Assembly: GCA_027627225.1 (NCBI GenBank) | Contig: CM051029.1 | Span: forward strand, 27,216,548-27,280,547 | From: Congeria kusceri | Lineage: Eukaryota; Mollusca; Bivalvia; Myida; Dreissenidae | Direction of reading: 5' to 3' | DNA length: 64,000 nt | In this document: piece by piece, positions 21,281 through 32,493 of the stretch | Layout of the letters: each line of letters opens with the position of its first letter | How positions within the stretch are numbered: position 1 is the stretch's first letter | Notes under the pieces: model-generated | The model's database searches: none | Told to the model about the DNA's origin: nothing | What the model saw: only the letters and a program-made list of their open reading frames with translations | Translations under genes and position numbers: made by a program

Positions 21281-22905
21281 ATGGACATTATTCAAGTTAG
21301 AGACTTCATTTTTCATCCAATCTTCATCAATCTTGCACAGTTTGTCTATTATCATGCAGTGTTCTGCCGTGGATGCGGCCTTGCGCCATTGGCGCAAAAA
21401 TTAATGATTTGTCCCCACCAAATTTTCGTAAGCTGGTCCTCGGGCGCACACAATTTACAAGTAAATCATTCGGCGTATTTAGCAAAATTTATATCATTGA
21501 TCGTGACGTCAATTTATAACCAATTGTTTCACAAGAACACTAATTCATTAAGGCTCTATTGGCAGCGCTTGAACAGTGCCGATACAGTAGTATCAATCGA
21601 TAATTGTACACGCGGTCCACATGCTCAGCGTGAAACGCGCTTTTCAGCGACAAACTGCTAGACGACAGCCGCATTTCGGCAGAACGACTTTTGAAGTCGA
21701 ATTACCGACATCGTTGCTATGAGTGTTGCTAACGGCTTGCAGTTTTGAATGCCCGGCTAATTGATGATGTAAGACTGTTACACTTTGTAGTTTGAACAGG
21801 TTTCATTATAGACGCCTTGTGTTTATAACGGATTTTATTGTTTGTTCGAATTAAAATTAATAATGCAAGGTTATAAGGTATTTAAGAATGCAGTGTAACA
21901 TTCATTGATCAAGAGAACGTTATGAATTAATTAACACAGTATTATTTATCCTTGTTTGAACAGAAAATAAAAACAAACATGAATGAAACAGCTAGTATGT
22001 ACGTTTCAAAACAAGAATCTGCTTTGGGAATATTCATTTGTCCCCACTTTTTCAAGGCTAGAGGGCCCTTGTCCCCAATAGTTCAAATTCACGTCAGAAC
22101 ACTGATCATGAGATTACAGTTGAAGTCGAATATAAGCAAGATCGGACCAGAAACACCGGAGTCATTGCCCTTTGTTTGTGAAAAAAATATGCAAAAATGG
22201 ACATTATTCAGGATAGAGACTTCATTTTTCATCCAATCTTCACCAATCTGTGCAGTTTGTCTATGAACTTAAGACTACCGGTGAAGTCCAATATAAGCAT
22301 GATCGGGCCAGAAAAACCAGAGTTATTGCCTCTTGTGTTTGGAAAAAACATCCAACAAGTTTTCACTTATTGGCTTGCACACACGATTCTTGATTCAATG
22401 TTGACCAAACTTTCGTAGTTTGCGCATAACCATAAAAATTGATTTGCAACAGTTGCAAGACGTGCATTCTGTTATTTGTACATGCAACATTGATGTCTTC
22501 TGAGCCTGCATTGACATCATTTATCATCATTGGACAGAAAATTCTCAAAGAAAAAGCAAAACTTGACCTTACAGCAAAGCCATCACAATTATCGCATTTC
22601 AACTATTGAACTAGTTCTCCAAAACTGTTTGCGAAAACGACATCAAAATCTGCTGTTTCTGCATTTTCCATGACTAAATGAAAAAGGGTCAGGTAAGAAT
22701 ATCCCGAAAAATGATTTGAGAACCATTAGCAAAAAAACGCACATCCACTACCCAACTCATACTTTAGTTAGCCCATTGTACTTACCGATGTTTTAAATCA
22801 AAATTGATCCTATCCCCCTCTGCATATTGTTCAGATACCTTAAATTTCAACAGTATGGTCTTCATCTGTACCAGTTCTCAGGTGAGCGCTTTGGGCCATC
22901 ATGGC
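21281..22905 (-). repeat. Old mollusc-type repeat ending in a GAGGGCC hairpin
   Basis: A segment beginning AAAATGGACATTATTCA at about 21280 recurs at about 22195, and CCAATCTTCA(T/C)CAATCT and GAAGTC(G/C)AATATAAGCA blocks also recur, so two long diverged units are present. The element closes at about 22905 with GGTGAGCGCTTTGGGCCATC and ATGGCCCTCTTGTTTAAA, the reverse of the AACAAGAGGGCCAYGATGGC start of the repeat at 53537. It is interrupted by the transposon at 21357-22104. Confidence 0.7.
21357..22104. mobile_element. DNA-transposon-like element, CAGTGTTCTG ends, 6-bp TSD, copy 2
   Basis: This 748-bp element starts CAGTGTTCTGCCGTG and ends CACGTCAGAACACTG. ATCATG flanks it on both sides (21351-21356 and 22105-22110), a 6-bp target-site duplication. 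The neighbouring older repeat unit at about 22240-22300 preserves the uninterrupted arrangement around this site, which supports insertion. There is no transposase frame. It shares ends and TSD length with 3753-4635. Confidence 0.85.
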
Positions 22906-25900
22906 CCTCTTGTTTAAATATCCTGGTCTGGTGTTTTAAATAAATTATTCACTTCATAATTTTGAAGTATACAGCATAAACATTTCGATTGGACTGACCT
23001 GAACATCCTAAGTTTGAAAATAATCTTCATTATAAATATGTGAAAAGTTCACTGGCCTGAATGCACGGTTTTCTAAACAAGAATCAGTCCCAGCCAATGT
23101 GACATCGGCAAGTGTTTTAATGAAATAATCATCAAAGAAACCGGGATAAGTTAAAAAATGTTTAAAAAAAGCACCTGACTAAATATAGCAGTGGGGGGGG
23201 CAAAATATAGCCATCATTACCAAGCAAAATGTCTCTTAAATCGAAAACCTTTCCCTGAAGTTGATTTTACATTTGATTTGTTGTTCCCCTTCACAAATTT
23301 GTTGTGCAATTTTCACCAAAACTAAGGGCCATGTCCCCAACCTTAGGCTCTGAAAGAAAAACAGCCATTTGTAGGCTTCAGCAAATATTAAAACAGAGCA
23401 CACAATACTAATAAAGTGTTAACACTAACAGAAAAATAACTAACTAGTCTAGTTCAGATCCAACAGTCTAAATCAAAGAAATGATGTGATGACTTTCATT
23501 TGAGATATCAATTAATTCAAAGACATGCCTGATAGTATTCACCTTCAGCTAATTTATGCTGTTATTTAGCTTTATTTAAACTGCTGTGCTGTCTCTTTCG
23601 ATGGCAATGTCATGACTTTAATCACTGAAGTTGTAGCCTACCTTTTACAATATTAACTTGTGTGGAATGTCTATTTTGTTCAAATTTGTGATGTGTCTTT
23701 GTTCTCAGAGTGCATTGTTACACAAGTGGCCCCCAGGGTGCGCACTAAGCAAACATTGTCCATGTCCATGAAAAGTCCCATTTCCCTTAATGGCCACAAG
23801 GTCTGGTAATCTTTTAATAATTACTGCCCCCCCCCCCCCCCCCCGAACTCCATTTTACTGGTCATTCAAAATGATTTAGCTTGAACTCCATTTTACTGGT
23901 CATTCAAAATGATTTAGCTTACAAGAAGGTACTTGACTGTAAGTTTTCACCAGACAGGAGGACCAGTGTACTGGTCATTTTAATTGGACCTCATACAGTT
24001 TGACTGGCTTTTGATTATTATTAATGCACATTTTATTGCAATATGAAAATAGTTGGCTTAAGCTATTAATTCGCAGAGACTGCAATCTTACAACATTGCC
24101 TAACTCTCTGTGCATGGCATACAGGTGATAATCCTGTCCATTGTGTTTATCTCTTGGCTGAACTTACTGACCCAGTAAGGTCATTTATAGTACCTGTACA
24201 GATAACAGGTCAGCTCCAATATCAATATAACTGGCATACCTGTGGCTTTCTATTCTTAAACAATGGCTGTAAAAGAGTTTACATTTTATATGAAGCGTAT
24301 ATTCAGAAAATGTTGGGCATACATACCCGAGCTGAAATTATTTAGTATTTTATTTGGTTTTAGGGAAAACAATGTAGCCAAACAGTATTATCTTGACCCA
24401 GATGTTCCTATTTGTAGTCTTTATAAAGTCAGCTGTTTGTGGAAAACTGCATGGTATTATTTAATGTAAGCAATTTTGCTTGGTGAGGCTTCTGTGAGTG
24501 GCCCCTGATTTTGAAGAGACAAAAGTGATAAACTGTTATTGGAACAGTGATACTTCCTTTGTAGCTCTTCATATAAACAGGGCTGCAAATAAAGTATGTG
24601 TAACACATACAAATACAATAACAATTATTTAGATTAGATACTTTATTGTGAACATCAGGATTAGTTTCAAGTTTAAATGTACCAGGGGTTCCACTGGCTC
24701 ATATATTGACATGCTTCAGAATCTAATTAACACTGTCACTATTAAATTTCATTAATCACTACATTATTATGATTAAAACTTAGCAGTATTATTGTTAATT
24801 GTAGGAAATTAAGATTTTACAACTCTTCATATGAACAGATTTAGTAATGTTGATCGTTTTGTAGGGTCGCGAAAATATATGACAGTATCAAAATAACACT
24901 TTACTTGCAGATTGGTAAATCCTCCTTCTAATTAAGATCTTCATTCGTTGATATTACAACTGTCTGTCCATAATTCATGTTAAAATTGATCATGACTGTG
25001 GACGAACAGTTTGTTAATGTTCAGAAATAAATCCAGACACAGTACTGTTCTCCTTTGTTGTAGGCTATATTTAGGTCAGCCTCGTTTTGGAATGAATGTT
25101 TACCAAATGTCCCAAGTTGCTCTTTTTTGCTGTCGTTTTATTTTGAACTGAAATTTCCCCTATTGCAAATAAACTCAATACACAATAATAACTAGTCACA
25201 AGATTAAAAATCAACAGTGCTGATTGGTATTTCACTGTGTTGGAATGTGCCTAACCAAGCGGAAAACTGATGCTGTGAGGTCAGTGATAGGCTTTTCACA
25301 CCATGACACACTGGTCTGCAACAACAGGCTAATTAATGATCTGATAACAAACAATGCCCTAAGGCCATGTTTGGAGACTCTGTGGTAACTTAATCTGCCC
25401 CAGTATTGTTGCAATTGAGATATTCACATAACCAGATTTAGCACTGTCTAAACTTATGTTGTCACCAATAAAATTCGCCACTTTGAAAAAACTGTTACCA
25501 CTTCCGCATTTTTGTCACATTTGGCGACAGTGGCGATCGACAGCGAAACCCCTCTGCACACTTGTTCTAGTCTGTGTATAGTTGTAAATTGTTGGCACTT
25601 GTGTGTTTCATTGATGCCATGATTCATATTATTTTACACTTTCATATATTCTCTATAGTTGTTCAAATTCAAAATAAAAAAAAGTGACATTTTACATTCA
25701 CAAAGTATGTTCCCAATTATTATAAAAAGCAATTTCAACCTCAGCTCAAGCGTGAAAAGTAGGGCAGATTGTGTTGGTTGATACCTGTCAAGTGCTTGTT
25801 GACTGTTTGACATGCATTGATGATGAAGTGACTTGAAAACTTGTTAACTGTTTCTTAATTTGAGAAAAGTAATGCATATACAATTACAGTTTTTTTTCCT

Positions 25901-26172
25901 GAGATATTATGATAAAACAAATCAACTTTAGTTTCCATATGTGTGGTTGTGTAATGAATTTTAGTTTAACTTTTACCTTGTTCTTGGCAGACTTAAAACT
26001 CATCACATTAAGATTTTATGCCATACTTTGCCTCTTTTTTTTAATACTATTTGTTTATGACATAAACTGTATTCTGCAGCTTTTCACAAAGTAGAAATGA
26101 ACTAATTCAAGTTCTAATTGCAAACGGATCAAGAAAATACGTCGAGTGTCTGATCATTGATTAAATAGCTGT
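22906..26172. other. ATPase beta intron 1, middle part
   Basis: No exon recognised. Noted features: a run of about 20 C bases at 23826-23844; a 37-bp direct duplication beginning AACTCCATTTTACTGGTCAT at about 23846 and 23883; scattered ACTGGTCA-type motifs. The remainder is AT-rich. Confidence 0.5.
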
Positions 26173-26310
26173 ATGCTGACAGACCTACCAGTATTTATAA
26201 CATGCAATGAATGGTGTATAAGGGGAACATTGATTTTATTGACAGACCTACCAGTATTTATAACATGCAATGAATGGTGTATATGGGGAACATTGATTTT
26301 ATTGACAGAT
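26168..26310 (+). repeat. Two-copy tandem repeat, ~67 bp
   Basis: GACAGACCTACCAGTATTTA and TAACATGCAATGAATGGTGT... occur twice, at about 26179 and 26241, with near identity (AAGGGG versus ATGGGG). A third partial copy (TTGACAGATATTGG) follows. Intronic and recent. Confidence 0.85.
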
Positions 26311-26858
26311 ATTGGGTTGGAGCGCTTCATTTCTGGCCATAATAGGCCACTAGTAGCGTAGGTGGGAAACAATGTACAGTTTACACTTAATTGTTGTCAA
26401 TATTTCCTCGTTGCAACGCACTATTGGATGTACACATCGTTTAAAGTCAACCAAGCTGCTTCTGTTGCATTCTCTTGTAAGCCAGAAATGTTGAGTACAT
26501 TTAAGTTTGGTTGACATTTCATCAAAGGAGTCAGATGTATATTTTGTTTGGCATAAATATTTCACCTTCTTAGTTAGTTTAGGTAATTTTCTTAGCTTCT
26601 GAGGTTAAGAATTAAGATCACCTTATTTTTGACAGCCATTGTAAATTTGCCATATAAGGGTAACAAGGCCAACAGAAAATGAATGGCACATTGTGAATCA
26701 CTTGTGAATGAAAAGCCCTTGGTCAGATGAGGTCCATGCATGGTGATATGAAGTTCAGAGAGAATTTAAGAACCTGTCCTTTTACTTGAAGTGTTGACAG
26801 TTGGGGTACCCTGCTGAAAGTCGTTTACTTTAAATATTTGTTGATAATTATTTGATTG

Positions 26859-27239
26859 CAGTGTTTTTTTTCACCTTTGGGGAAAGGTGGCGGGGCCCTT
26901 CAGATGGGGAATTGTACGGCAAAAGGGGAATTTCTTTTTAAAAAAGCATTATTAAATGTTTATGTTATACTTTGTTATAAAACTTTAATCAATTGATTTG
27001 CTACAAATGATAACTTGGATTATGCACTAACTTGGTTTGATGACAAATAGCTGGGATTGTTCACGAAAATTCCTCTATCTTGGTCAGTTTTTGTTTGATT
27101 TTGGTCTCTTTTTAAAAAAAAATAAAGCTTACATCTTGAGGGGAATTTTAAGGTAAATAATAGGGGAAAAATATATACATTTTAAGCAGGGGAATGGGGC
27201 CGAATTTCGGCCCAAAATTGACGCTAAAAAAAAACACTG
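26859..27239. mobile_element. MITE with CAGTGTTTTTTTT ends and 5-bp TSD
   Basis: This 381-bp element begins CAGTGTTTTTTTTCACC and ends AAAAAAAAACACTG. GATTG flanks it on both sides (26854-26858 and 27240-27244). The interior contains GGGGCC(C/G) blocks near both ends (GGCGGGGCCC left, GGGGCCGAATTTCGGCCC right). It is non-coding. CAGTG ends suggest a hAT-like or related non-autonomous element. Confidence 0.8.
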
Positions 27240-27244
27240 GATTG

Positions 27245-28301
27245 GATATGGTGTTAGAATGGATCACTTTCCCATACAGTAATACACTGTGTTATTTTAG
27301 TTCCAGTGAAATGTAGACTTACATTGTAGACAGATCTTTTCAATAGCCCTTGATATTAAATATTTGTTGATAAATTATTTAATTGAATTTGGGGAAACAG
27401 CACAAGTCGTTTGCCTGTTAACTGGGCGAGATTAGTTAACATTAAATGTAAATGTGAATTTGAGTTGTACAGATGTTTTTGAAGAGATTATCAGGGTAGT
27501 TACAAGTTTCTTTTTGGAAATACATTGAGAACTATTAAAATAAAATTTATCTTAATATTTTTAGAGAACTTTTAGTATTCTAGTTCTAGGTTTAGTGGAC
27601 AGACTGTGGTGAATTAAAATAAAACTGTTCAAGAATTGTAGACAGTTTAGTAATAGTGCACGTTTCTTGAAAAAAAGAGTGTTAAATGTATTGATCCAGA
27701 CAATCTCCATTTTAAAACTGATGTCTGAAAATAATTATTCTACACCTTTCACTTCCTTGTGGCAAAACAGTGAGTAACTTCATACTCTTATGTGTGGTCA
27801 ATTGATTAATTGATTGTGCAAAATTCTGATTGAGGTACTGGCTTGAGTAACTTTCACACTCTTGGCTCGCTCGGTTGATTGATCGATGATGCTGCAAAAT
27901 TCTGATTGAAGAACTGTCTTCAACACAATTAGTGTCTTATTGGTCCGAGATGAGTACTTGAGAATTCAGTGGGTGAATTACGTACAACAGGAGTGTTTTA
28001 GCAGCATTTGTTATCATTTACCCGTTTGTGCATTATATTCACATGTTCCAACTATTTTTTTAGGCGTTGAGTTATGGGCTTACTATTATTATAGCATTAC
28101 ATTGCAGACTTCTTCATGAATTTTGGGTAAAATATCACCATAAAATATGGTAAAAGGGAAGGTGTTCAGTGTCTGGGTGGTGTTCAGGCCCGTTTTGGGG
28201 AAAAATGCGTTATTTAGAAAAAATGTAGCTTCTGTGTTGAGCCTTCATAAAGCCCCTGCTATACGATCGGAGAAAAAAAGCCCTTTAATATCTCTTTCCA
28301 G
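27245..28301. other. ATPase beta intron 1, last part
   Basis: AT-rich intron sequence leading to the exon 2 acceptor. No other feature recognised. Confidence 0.45.
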
Positions 28302-28442
28302 CCCAGATCAGCCTGTTCTACCTGATCTTCTACTCCGCGTTAGCTGGGTTCTTTGCGGGCATGTTGGCAGTCTTCTACTACACACTGGACTGGAACGAAC
28401 CACGATTGCAGGGCTCCGACTCCTTGCTGAAACAGAATCCAG
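28302..28442 (+). CDS. ATP1B: Na+/K+-ATPase beta subunit, exon 2 (membrane span)
   Basis: This exon follows a CTCTTTCCAG acceptor and encodes residues 50-96. It opens AQISLFYLIFYSALAGFF, the single transmembrane helix (about residues 52-78, with the FYxxFY pattern typical of beta subunits), then enters the extracellular domain with YYTLDWNEPRLQ and ends in QNP. The glycine that follows is split with the next exon (PG motif of the family). One base carried over from exon 1 gives GCC (Ala), keeping the frame. Confidence 0.97.
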
Positions 28443-29734
28443 GTATGATATGGCTTCCATTATCATAGTATTAAACATTTTCGAATTTGATCTATATTCA
28501 CTGGACCAGCAAAACCATGCTGTTATGACTGGATTTTACTTTTGACCAGTAAAACAATTTTTGGTTTTGACAAAGAAAACAATGTTTGCTGTAAATTTCT
28601 CAATTGATCAAAAAAATAAATTTTGTATCATCAGCCTGACAGGAAAACAAACTACTCTTCACCTGTAAAATAATGTTTGCTTTAACAGTAAAACCACTTT
28701 CACGTAACTACCGTTGTTAAATCTTTTTTCAAATGTTGTTTGAATGTTTATGACATCACAGACTCTGTGTTTTCAATAATTTGTAATATTTTATGGGGTT
28801 TTTATTTTGCTGGTGAACATTTAAAGTAGGAAATACTATTCAAATGTTTAATCCCTGCAATAATGTTTTATGAAATCTAGTGTTACATTATAGCCACTTA
28901 ATGTGTGATTCCTTGTTCAAACACTACATTCACCTGTAACACATACCTCTTAGTTTATGTAGGTTATGTTTTGCATTTTCATTAATGACGAGTTGTAATA
29001 CTATTAAAACTTAAAATACTACACATTATTATTCAGTTCCGTTCCTTTATCTATGAAAATGTGTCTTTTTTGTGTGAAAAGTCCATAATATTGGTTTCTG
29101 TTACCGCAAATATGGATCATCTGGTATGTAGTTTACTGGTGACTCCGCTATGTGATTGTTATTGGCCTTGTGTTTTATTGCCGGCTTTGTCCCATAGCGC
29201 GTAGGATGGATGTAGTGACAGGTTTCAGCGTTATAAATGGTAGATTAAACTGGTTTAAATTTTTGGTGTACGTATCCAATTGAACACAGGTAAACAACTT
29301 AGTCCAAAAATGTAATTCTGGGTTTATAAAGTTAACCTGGTGTTATTATAGATTTGTGTGTGTGTATGATTAAACATTGTGGTTTGATACTGACTGATGA
29401 AACAGATATATTTGTTTGAATTTGTAATTAGTCCTCTAATTTCAAACTTCAAGGGTAATAAGATGTAATATTTTCTTCCTTTTTGACCCCATTTTGAAAA
29501 TTACGTGACCCATTTTGTTTGAATGGGCAGTTAACATTGTGAAAAACATTGTTCTTCTGTAGCATTATCTTGCAAGTAAATGTCTGTTAGAAAAAAGGTT
29601 TAATATAATGCATTTTAGGTCAATTGATACCGTATGCAAGTATTGTTCATAGACCTGAACTTTCTTTGAATTTAAATGAAAATACAATGCTTAACTGTTT
29701 ATATTAGCTTAACTGTGTTCTGCTTCTTTGGCAG
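28443..29734. other. ATPase beta intron 2
   Basis: No exon recognised. The first ~250 bp carry several diverged copies of a GACCAGTAAAACAA / CCTGTAAAATAA motif, related to a tract at 42080-42260 and 43060-43190. Confidence 0.5.
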
Positions 29735-29845
29735 GTCTTGCATTCCGCCCTCTGCCTGACGTCTCCACCACTTTGATTCGCTTCAACAAGGCTCGGGCCT
29801 CCACGTACACCCCATACGTGGACCACATCGCTGGATTCTTGCAAT
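29735..29845 (+). CDS. ATP1B: Na+/K+-ATPase beta subunit, exon 3
   Basis: This exon, between TTTGGCAG and CAAT|GTAAG, encodes residues 97-133 of the ectodomain: GLAFRPLPD, then TTLIRFNKARASTYTPYVDH and the helix IAGFLQ. It corresponds to the PGL...RP and the following helix of vertebrate beta subunits. Phase 1 on both sides agrees with neighbouring exons. Confidence 0.96.
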
Positions 29846-30732
29846 GTAAGTTGCGTTGGTCTTTCATGGAAGTTGTTGAAGTCACTTGCCGTGCATGGTA
29901 CACTGCTGTTTTGCTAGTCTCACTTCTGTCAAGTGAATAAATATGAAGCCTGATGAACATTTGCAGTAGTACAACTAATTTGTGCTTGAAATGTTTGATC
30001 CATTGAAAGAAAACAAGAACAACTAAAGATCGGTTCAGTTTTAAAGAAACCAGATTTCAGTGTTTACAGTTCTGTGCTTTTGCAAGCTTGAAGCACAATA
30101 AAATTACAAACGATGTTATATGAGCAAGTTTATTTTACCTGACATGTTAAGGTATTGCATGATACCTTTCAAGTTGATATGTACCGGAAATATCTGGTTG
30201 TTAAAGTAAACGATCCTGTTTTGTTTTGCATTAAATGTTATTTAGTCAGGATGCATGTAATGTAAGCATGTTGGCATGCTTGACATACTTTCCGTTCAAT
30301 TTTTTTGTTAGTATCAGCGGTGGTGAAATCTTGTATTAAAAAATGTTTGCTGCTCTCTATATTAATTAAATAGCAAATATTTTACTAGCTTGTCTGGACA
30401 TGCTCTGGGACAAAGCTCCGAAGGGAAATCTTAATGTACGCAAGTTGAAAATGTTCGAATAATTTTCTATGTGGAATGCAATGATTTCTGTTTACGAAAG
30501 TGTAAAGTACTGCTTATCTAAGCAATATGTAATAGTTTAGAAACATTTAAATGTAAAAAGACCTATACATGAAACATCCAGAGGCTGGCGCAATTTTATG
30601 AATTTAAGAAATTCTCTTTTTTCCTTAGGAGCTTTGTGAATATGGTCCCTGATCAATATGGAAACAAAATTTCGCCACCACTGTGGAAAATCCCGATCTT
30701 CATGGTCATGACTGTTTAAATGCCTATTTCAG
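29846..30732. other. ATPase beta intron 3
   Basis: AT-rich intron, no additional feature seen. Confidence 0.5.
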
Positions 30733-30929
30733 ACTACGAGAATGAGTTACAGACCACTGAGTCCGGTATCATCGTGGACTGCGGGTCCGTGACCGGTTAC
30801 CGCAACAAGGACGACTGGCACAAGGCCTGCCACTTCGACATCAGCCTGGAGCTCGGGGAAACCTGCGTCAAGCAACAGTCCTTCGGGTACGAGGACGGGC
30901 AGCCGTGCATTCTGCTGAAATTGAACAGG
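30733..30929 (+). CDS. ATP1B: Na+/K+-ATPase beta subunit, exon 4 (two disulfides)
   Basis: This exon encodes residues 134-199 and holds four of the six conserved ectodomain cysteines: Cys150, Cys166, Cys178 and Cys192. By homology they form the first two disulfides (150-166, 178-192). The closing GQPCILLKLNR is a signature of beta subunits (PC(V/I)L(I/L)K(L/M)NR). Coding GC content is clearly higher than in the surrounding introns. It ends on a whole codon at AGG|GTATGT. Confidence 0.97.
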
Positions 30930-31561
30930 GTATGTGGCTTTTGGTTTGGGTTGTGAAATATTGCACTCGACATGTTAAAGATGAACAGAATATGTGGTTT
31001 TTGGTCTGGTGTTTTGCGAAATGTTACACTCTGCGTGTCGAAAATGGATATAATGGATTTGCTATACCAGTTTGTGACTTGTGGCCATATAATCAAGATG
31101 ATCCATATTGGGATACTAGTAAAAACGCTGTATTAGATTAATAGGTAAATCACTTAGCTTTTTTGTGCTCATATATCGTTTTGTACTTAAAGAGTGCTTC
31201 CCACAGCAAGCAGCCTTTAGCAGAAACATCTGCTGCAGTATTTTTTGCTGTAAAAGACTGGTATAGCATTGAGAATCTTGGAAAATTTGCCATGTATACA
31301 TATGAAATGCATGACTATATGCCATTTTAAGTTTTGAAAATGCTTTCCTGAATTGTTTTTTATTGAATCTTCGCTGTTTTAATGTTTTGAAAATAATTAG
31401 TTTTCCCACCTGCTCAATTATTATGATATGGCCCGCACAATTTAATGATTTATTTGGAAACTCTGAATACATATTATGCAATGAAGCAGATTCTGTATAA
31501 ATGCATGAAACATACATAGCTAAGCAAAAAAAACACAACATTTGCTTTTGTTTTCCGGTAG
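30930..31561. other. ATPase beta intron 4
   Basis: Begins with a diverged two-copy duplication that includes the donor: GAACAGGGTATGTGGCTTTT at about 30923 and GAACAGAATATGTGGTTTTT at about 30982, with TTTTGGT(T/C)TGG following. Otherwise featureless. Confidence 0.5.
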
Positions 31562-31684
31562 ATCTTTGACTGGCTGCCGGAGCCATTTGACAACTCTTCC
31601 CTCCATAAAGACCTGAAGGATTTTAACGGCGCCCCACTGGATATTTGGCAGGAGTACCACGTTACCGTCAAGTGTGACGGAGAG
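31562..31684 (+). CDS. ATP1B: Na+/K+-ATPase beta subunit, exon 5
   Basis: Exactly 41 codons, residues 200-240, from the TTCCGGTAG acceptor to GAG|GTGAG. It includes IFDWLPEPF, an N-glycosylation sequon at Asn210 (NSS), and VKCDGE with the fifth conserved cysteine, Cys237, in the family's (V)xCxGE motif. The following 569-bp intron contains a hairpin transposon (31832-32016). Confidence 0.97.
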
Positions 31685-31831
31685 GTGAGTAGGCAGTGTT
31701 TTTAAAAAGAGGTAAAAACTGGCAAATTTTACACTGGTCATCATGCTCTAGTACCATTGTTTGCGGGTCTGATTTGATGGTATATTTCACGTTTTCCTTA
31801 TTATCTTTGCTTCTCAGTATTTGTATTTGTC

Positions 31832-32016
31832 CGTAATCCAGGACGGCACTTTCCGCCTACAGTGGATTGATGTTTCGAAGAAACTACCTTGAAACAGAAA
31901 ATACCATAAAAGCGGAAAATACCGTCCTGGATTAGCCTGTGCGGACTGCACAGGCTAATCCGGGACGACACTTTACGCACATGCATTAAGACCGGTTTTC
32001 CCACGACACGCCTCAA
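31832..32016. mobile_element. Hairpin (MITE-like) element, copy 2, in ATPase beta intron 5
   Basis: Contains GGACGGCACTTTCCGCCTAC, the interior GTTTCGAAGAAACTACCTTG, and the complete right arm (GGATTAGCCTGTGCGGACTG, CAGGCTAATCCGGGACGACA, CTTTACGCACATGCATTAAG, CCGGTTTTCCCACGACACGC). The left arm is truncated compared with the copy at 46391. It lies 147 bases after exon 5. Confidence 0.82.
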
Positions 32017-32253
32017 ATGTATTTTTTGCAAGTAGTCAAAGACCGATAAAGGGACCTTGTTTTAAACCTTAGTGAGTAGCATTAAAATGATTAAAAAAAA
32101 CAGCTTTCCCAAATCATTATTTTTCGAAGAACTTGTTTGGCTTTCCCACCCTGTTCCTTTGAGCAGTACCATGGACCTTTTCTGATTCTCCGTCTTTCCC
32201 TGAAATGTAATTCAATGAATTGACTGTTAACATTGCCTTGTTCACCATTTCAG

Positions 32254-32493
32254 AACCCAGCAGACAAGGACAACCTCGGCAAAATCCTCTACTACCCGAA
32301 GAACGGATTCCATTTCAAGTATTTCCCTTATCGCAACCAGCAGGGATACCGGTCCCCTCTCGTGTTCGTCAGGTTTGACAACCCCACCCCTGCACAACTG
32401 TTCATGATCACCTGCAAGATTTATGCTAAGAACATTGAGTATGACGTTTTGGACAAATCCGGTTTGGTCCATTTTGAGCTCCTGATTGACTAA
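32254..32493 (+). CDS. ATP1B: Na+/K+-ATPase beta subunit, exon 6 and stop
   Basis: The last coding exon, residues 241-319 and TAA. It encodes LGKILYYPKNGFHFKYFPYR (the YxPxxGxxxxxYFPY signature of beta subunits), SPLVFVRFDN and CKIYAKNI with the sixth cysteine, Cys294, predicted to pair with Cys237. It ends with an immunoglobulin-like strand closing in HFELLID. The total of 960 coding bases gives 319 residues, the usual size for the family. All six exons join in frame with canonical GT/AG borders, so the gene appears intact. Confidence 0.97.
   Translation, partial: NPADKDNLGKILYYPKNGFHFKYFPYRNQQGYRSPLVFVRFDNPTPAQLFMITCKIYAKNIEYDVLDKSGLVHFELLID

Noticed and set aside
21281..21661. 126-residue plus-strand frame
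   Set aside because: It crosses the boundary between an old repeat and an inserted transposon, so it cannot be an ancestral coding unit.
23826..23844. Run of about 20 C bases
   Set aside because: Simple homopolymer, possibly assembly-sensitive; no functional inference justified.
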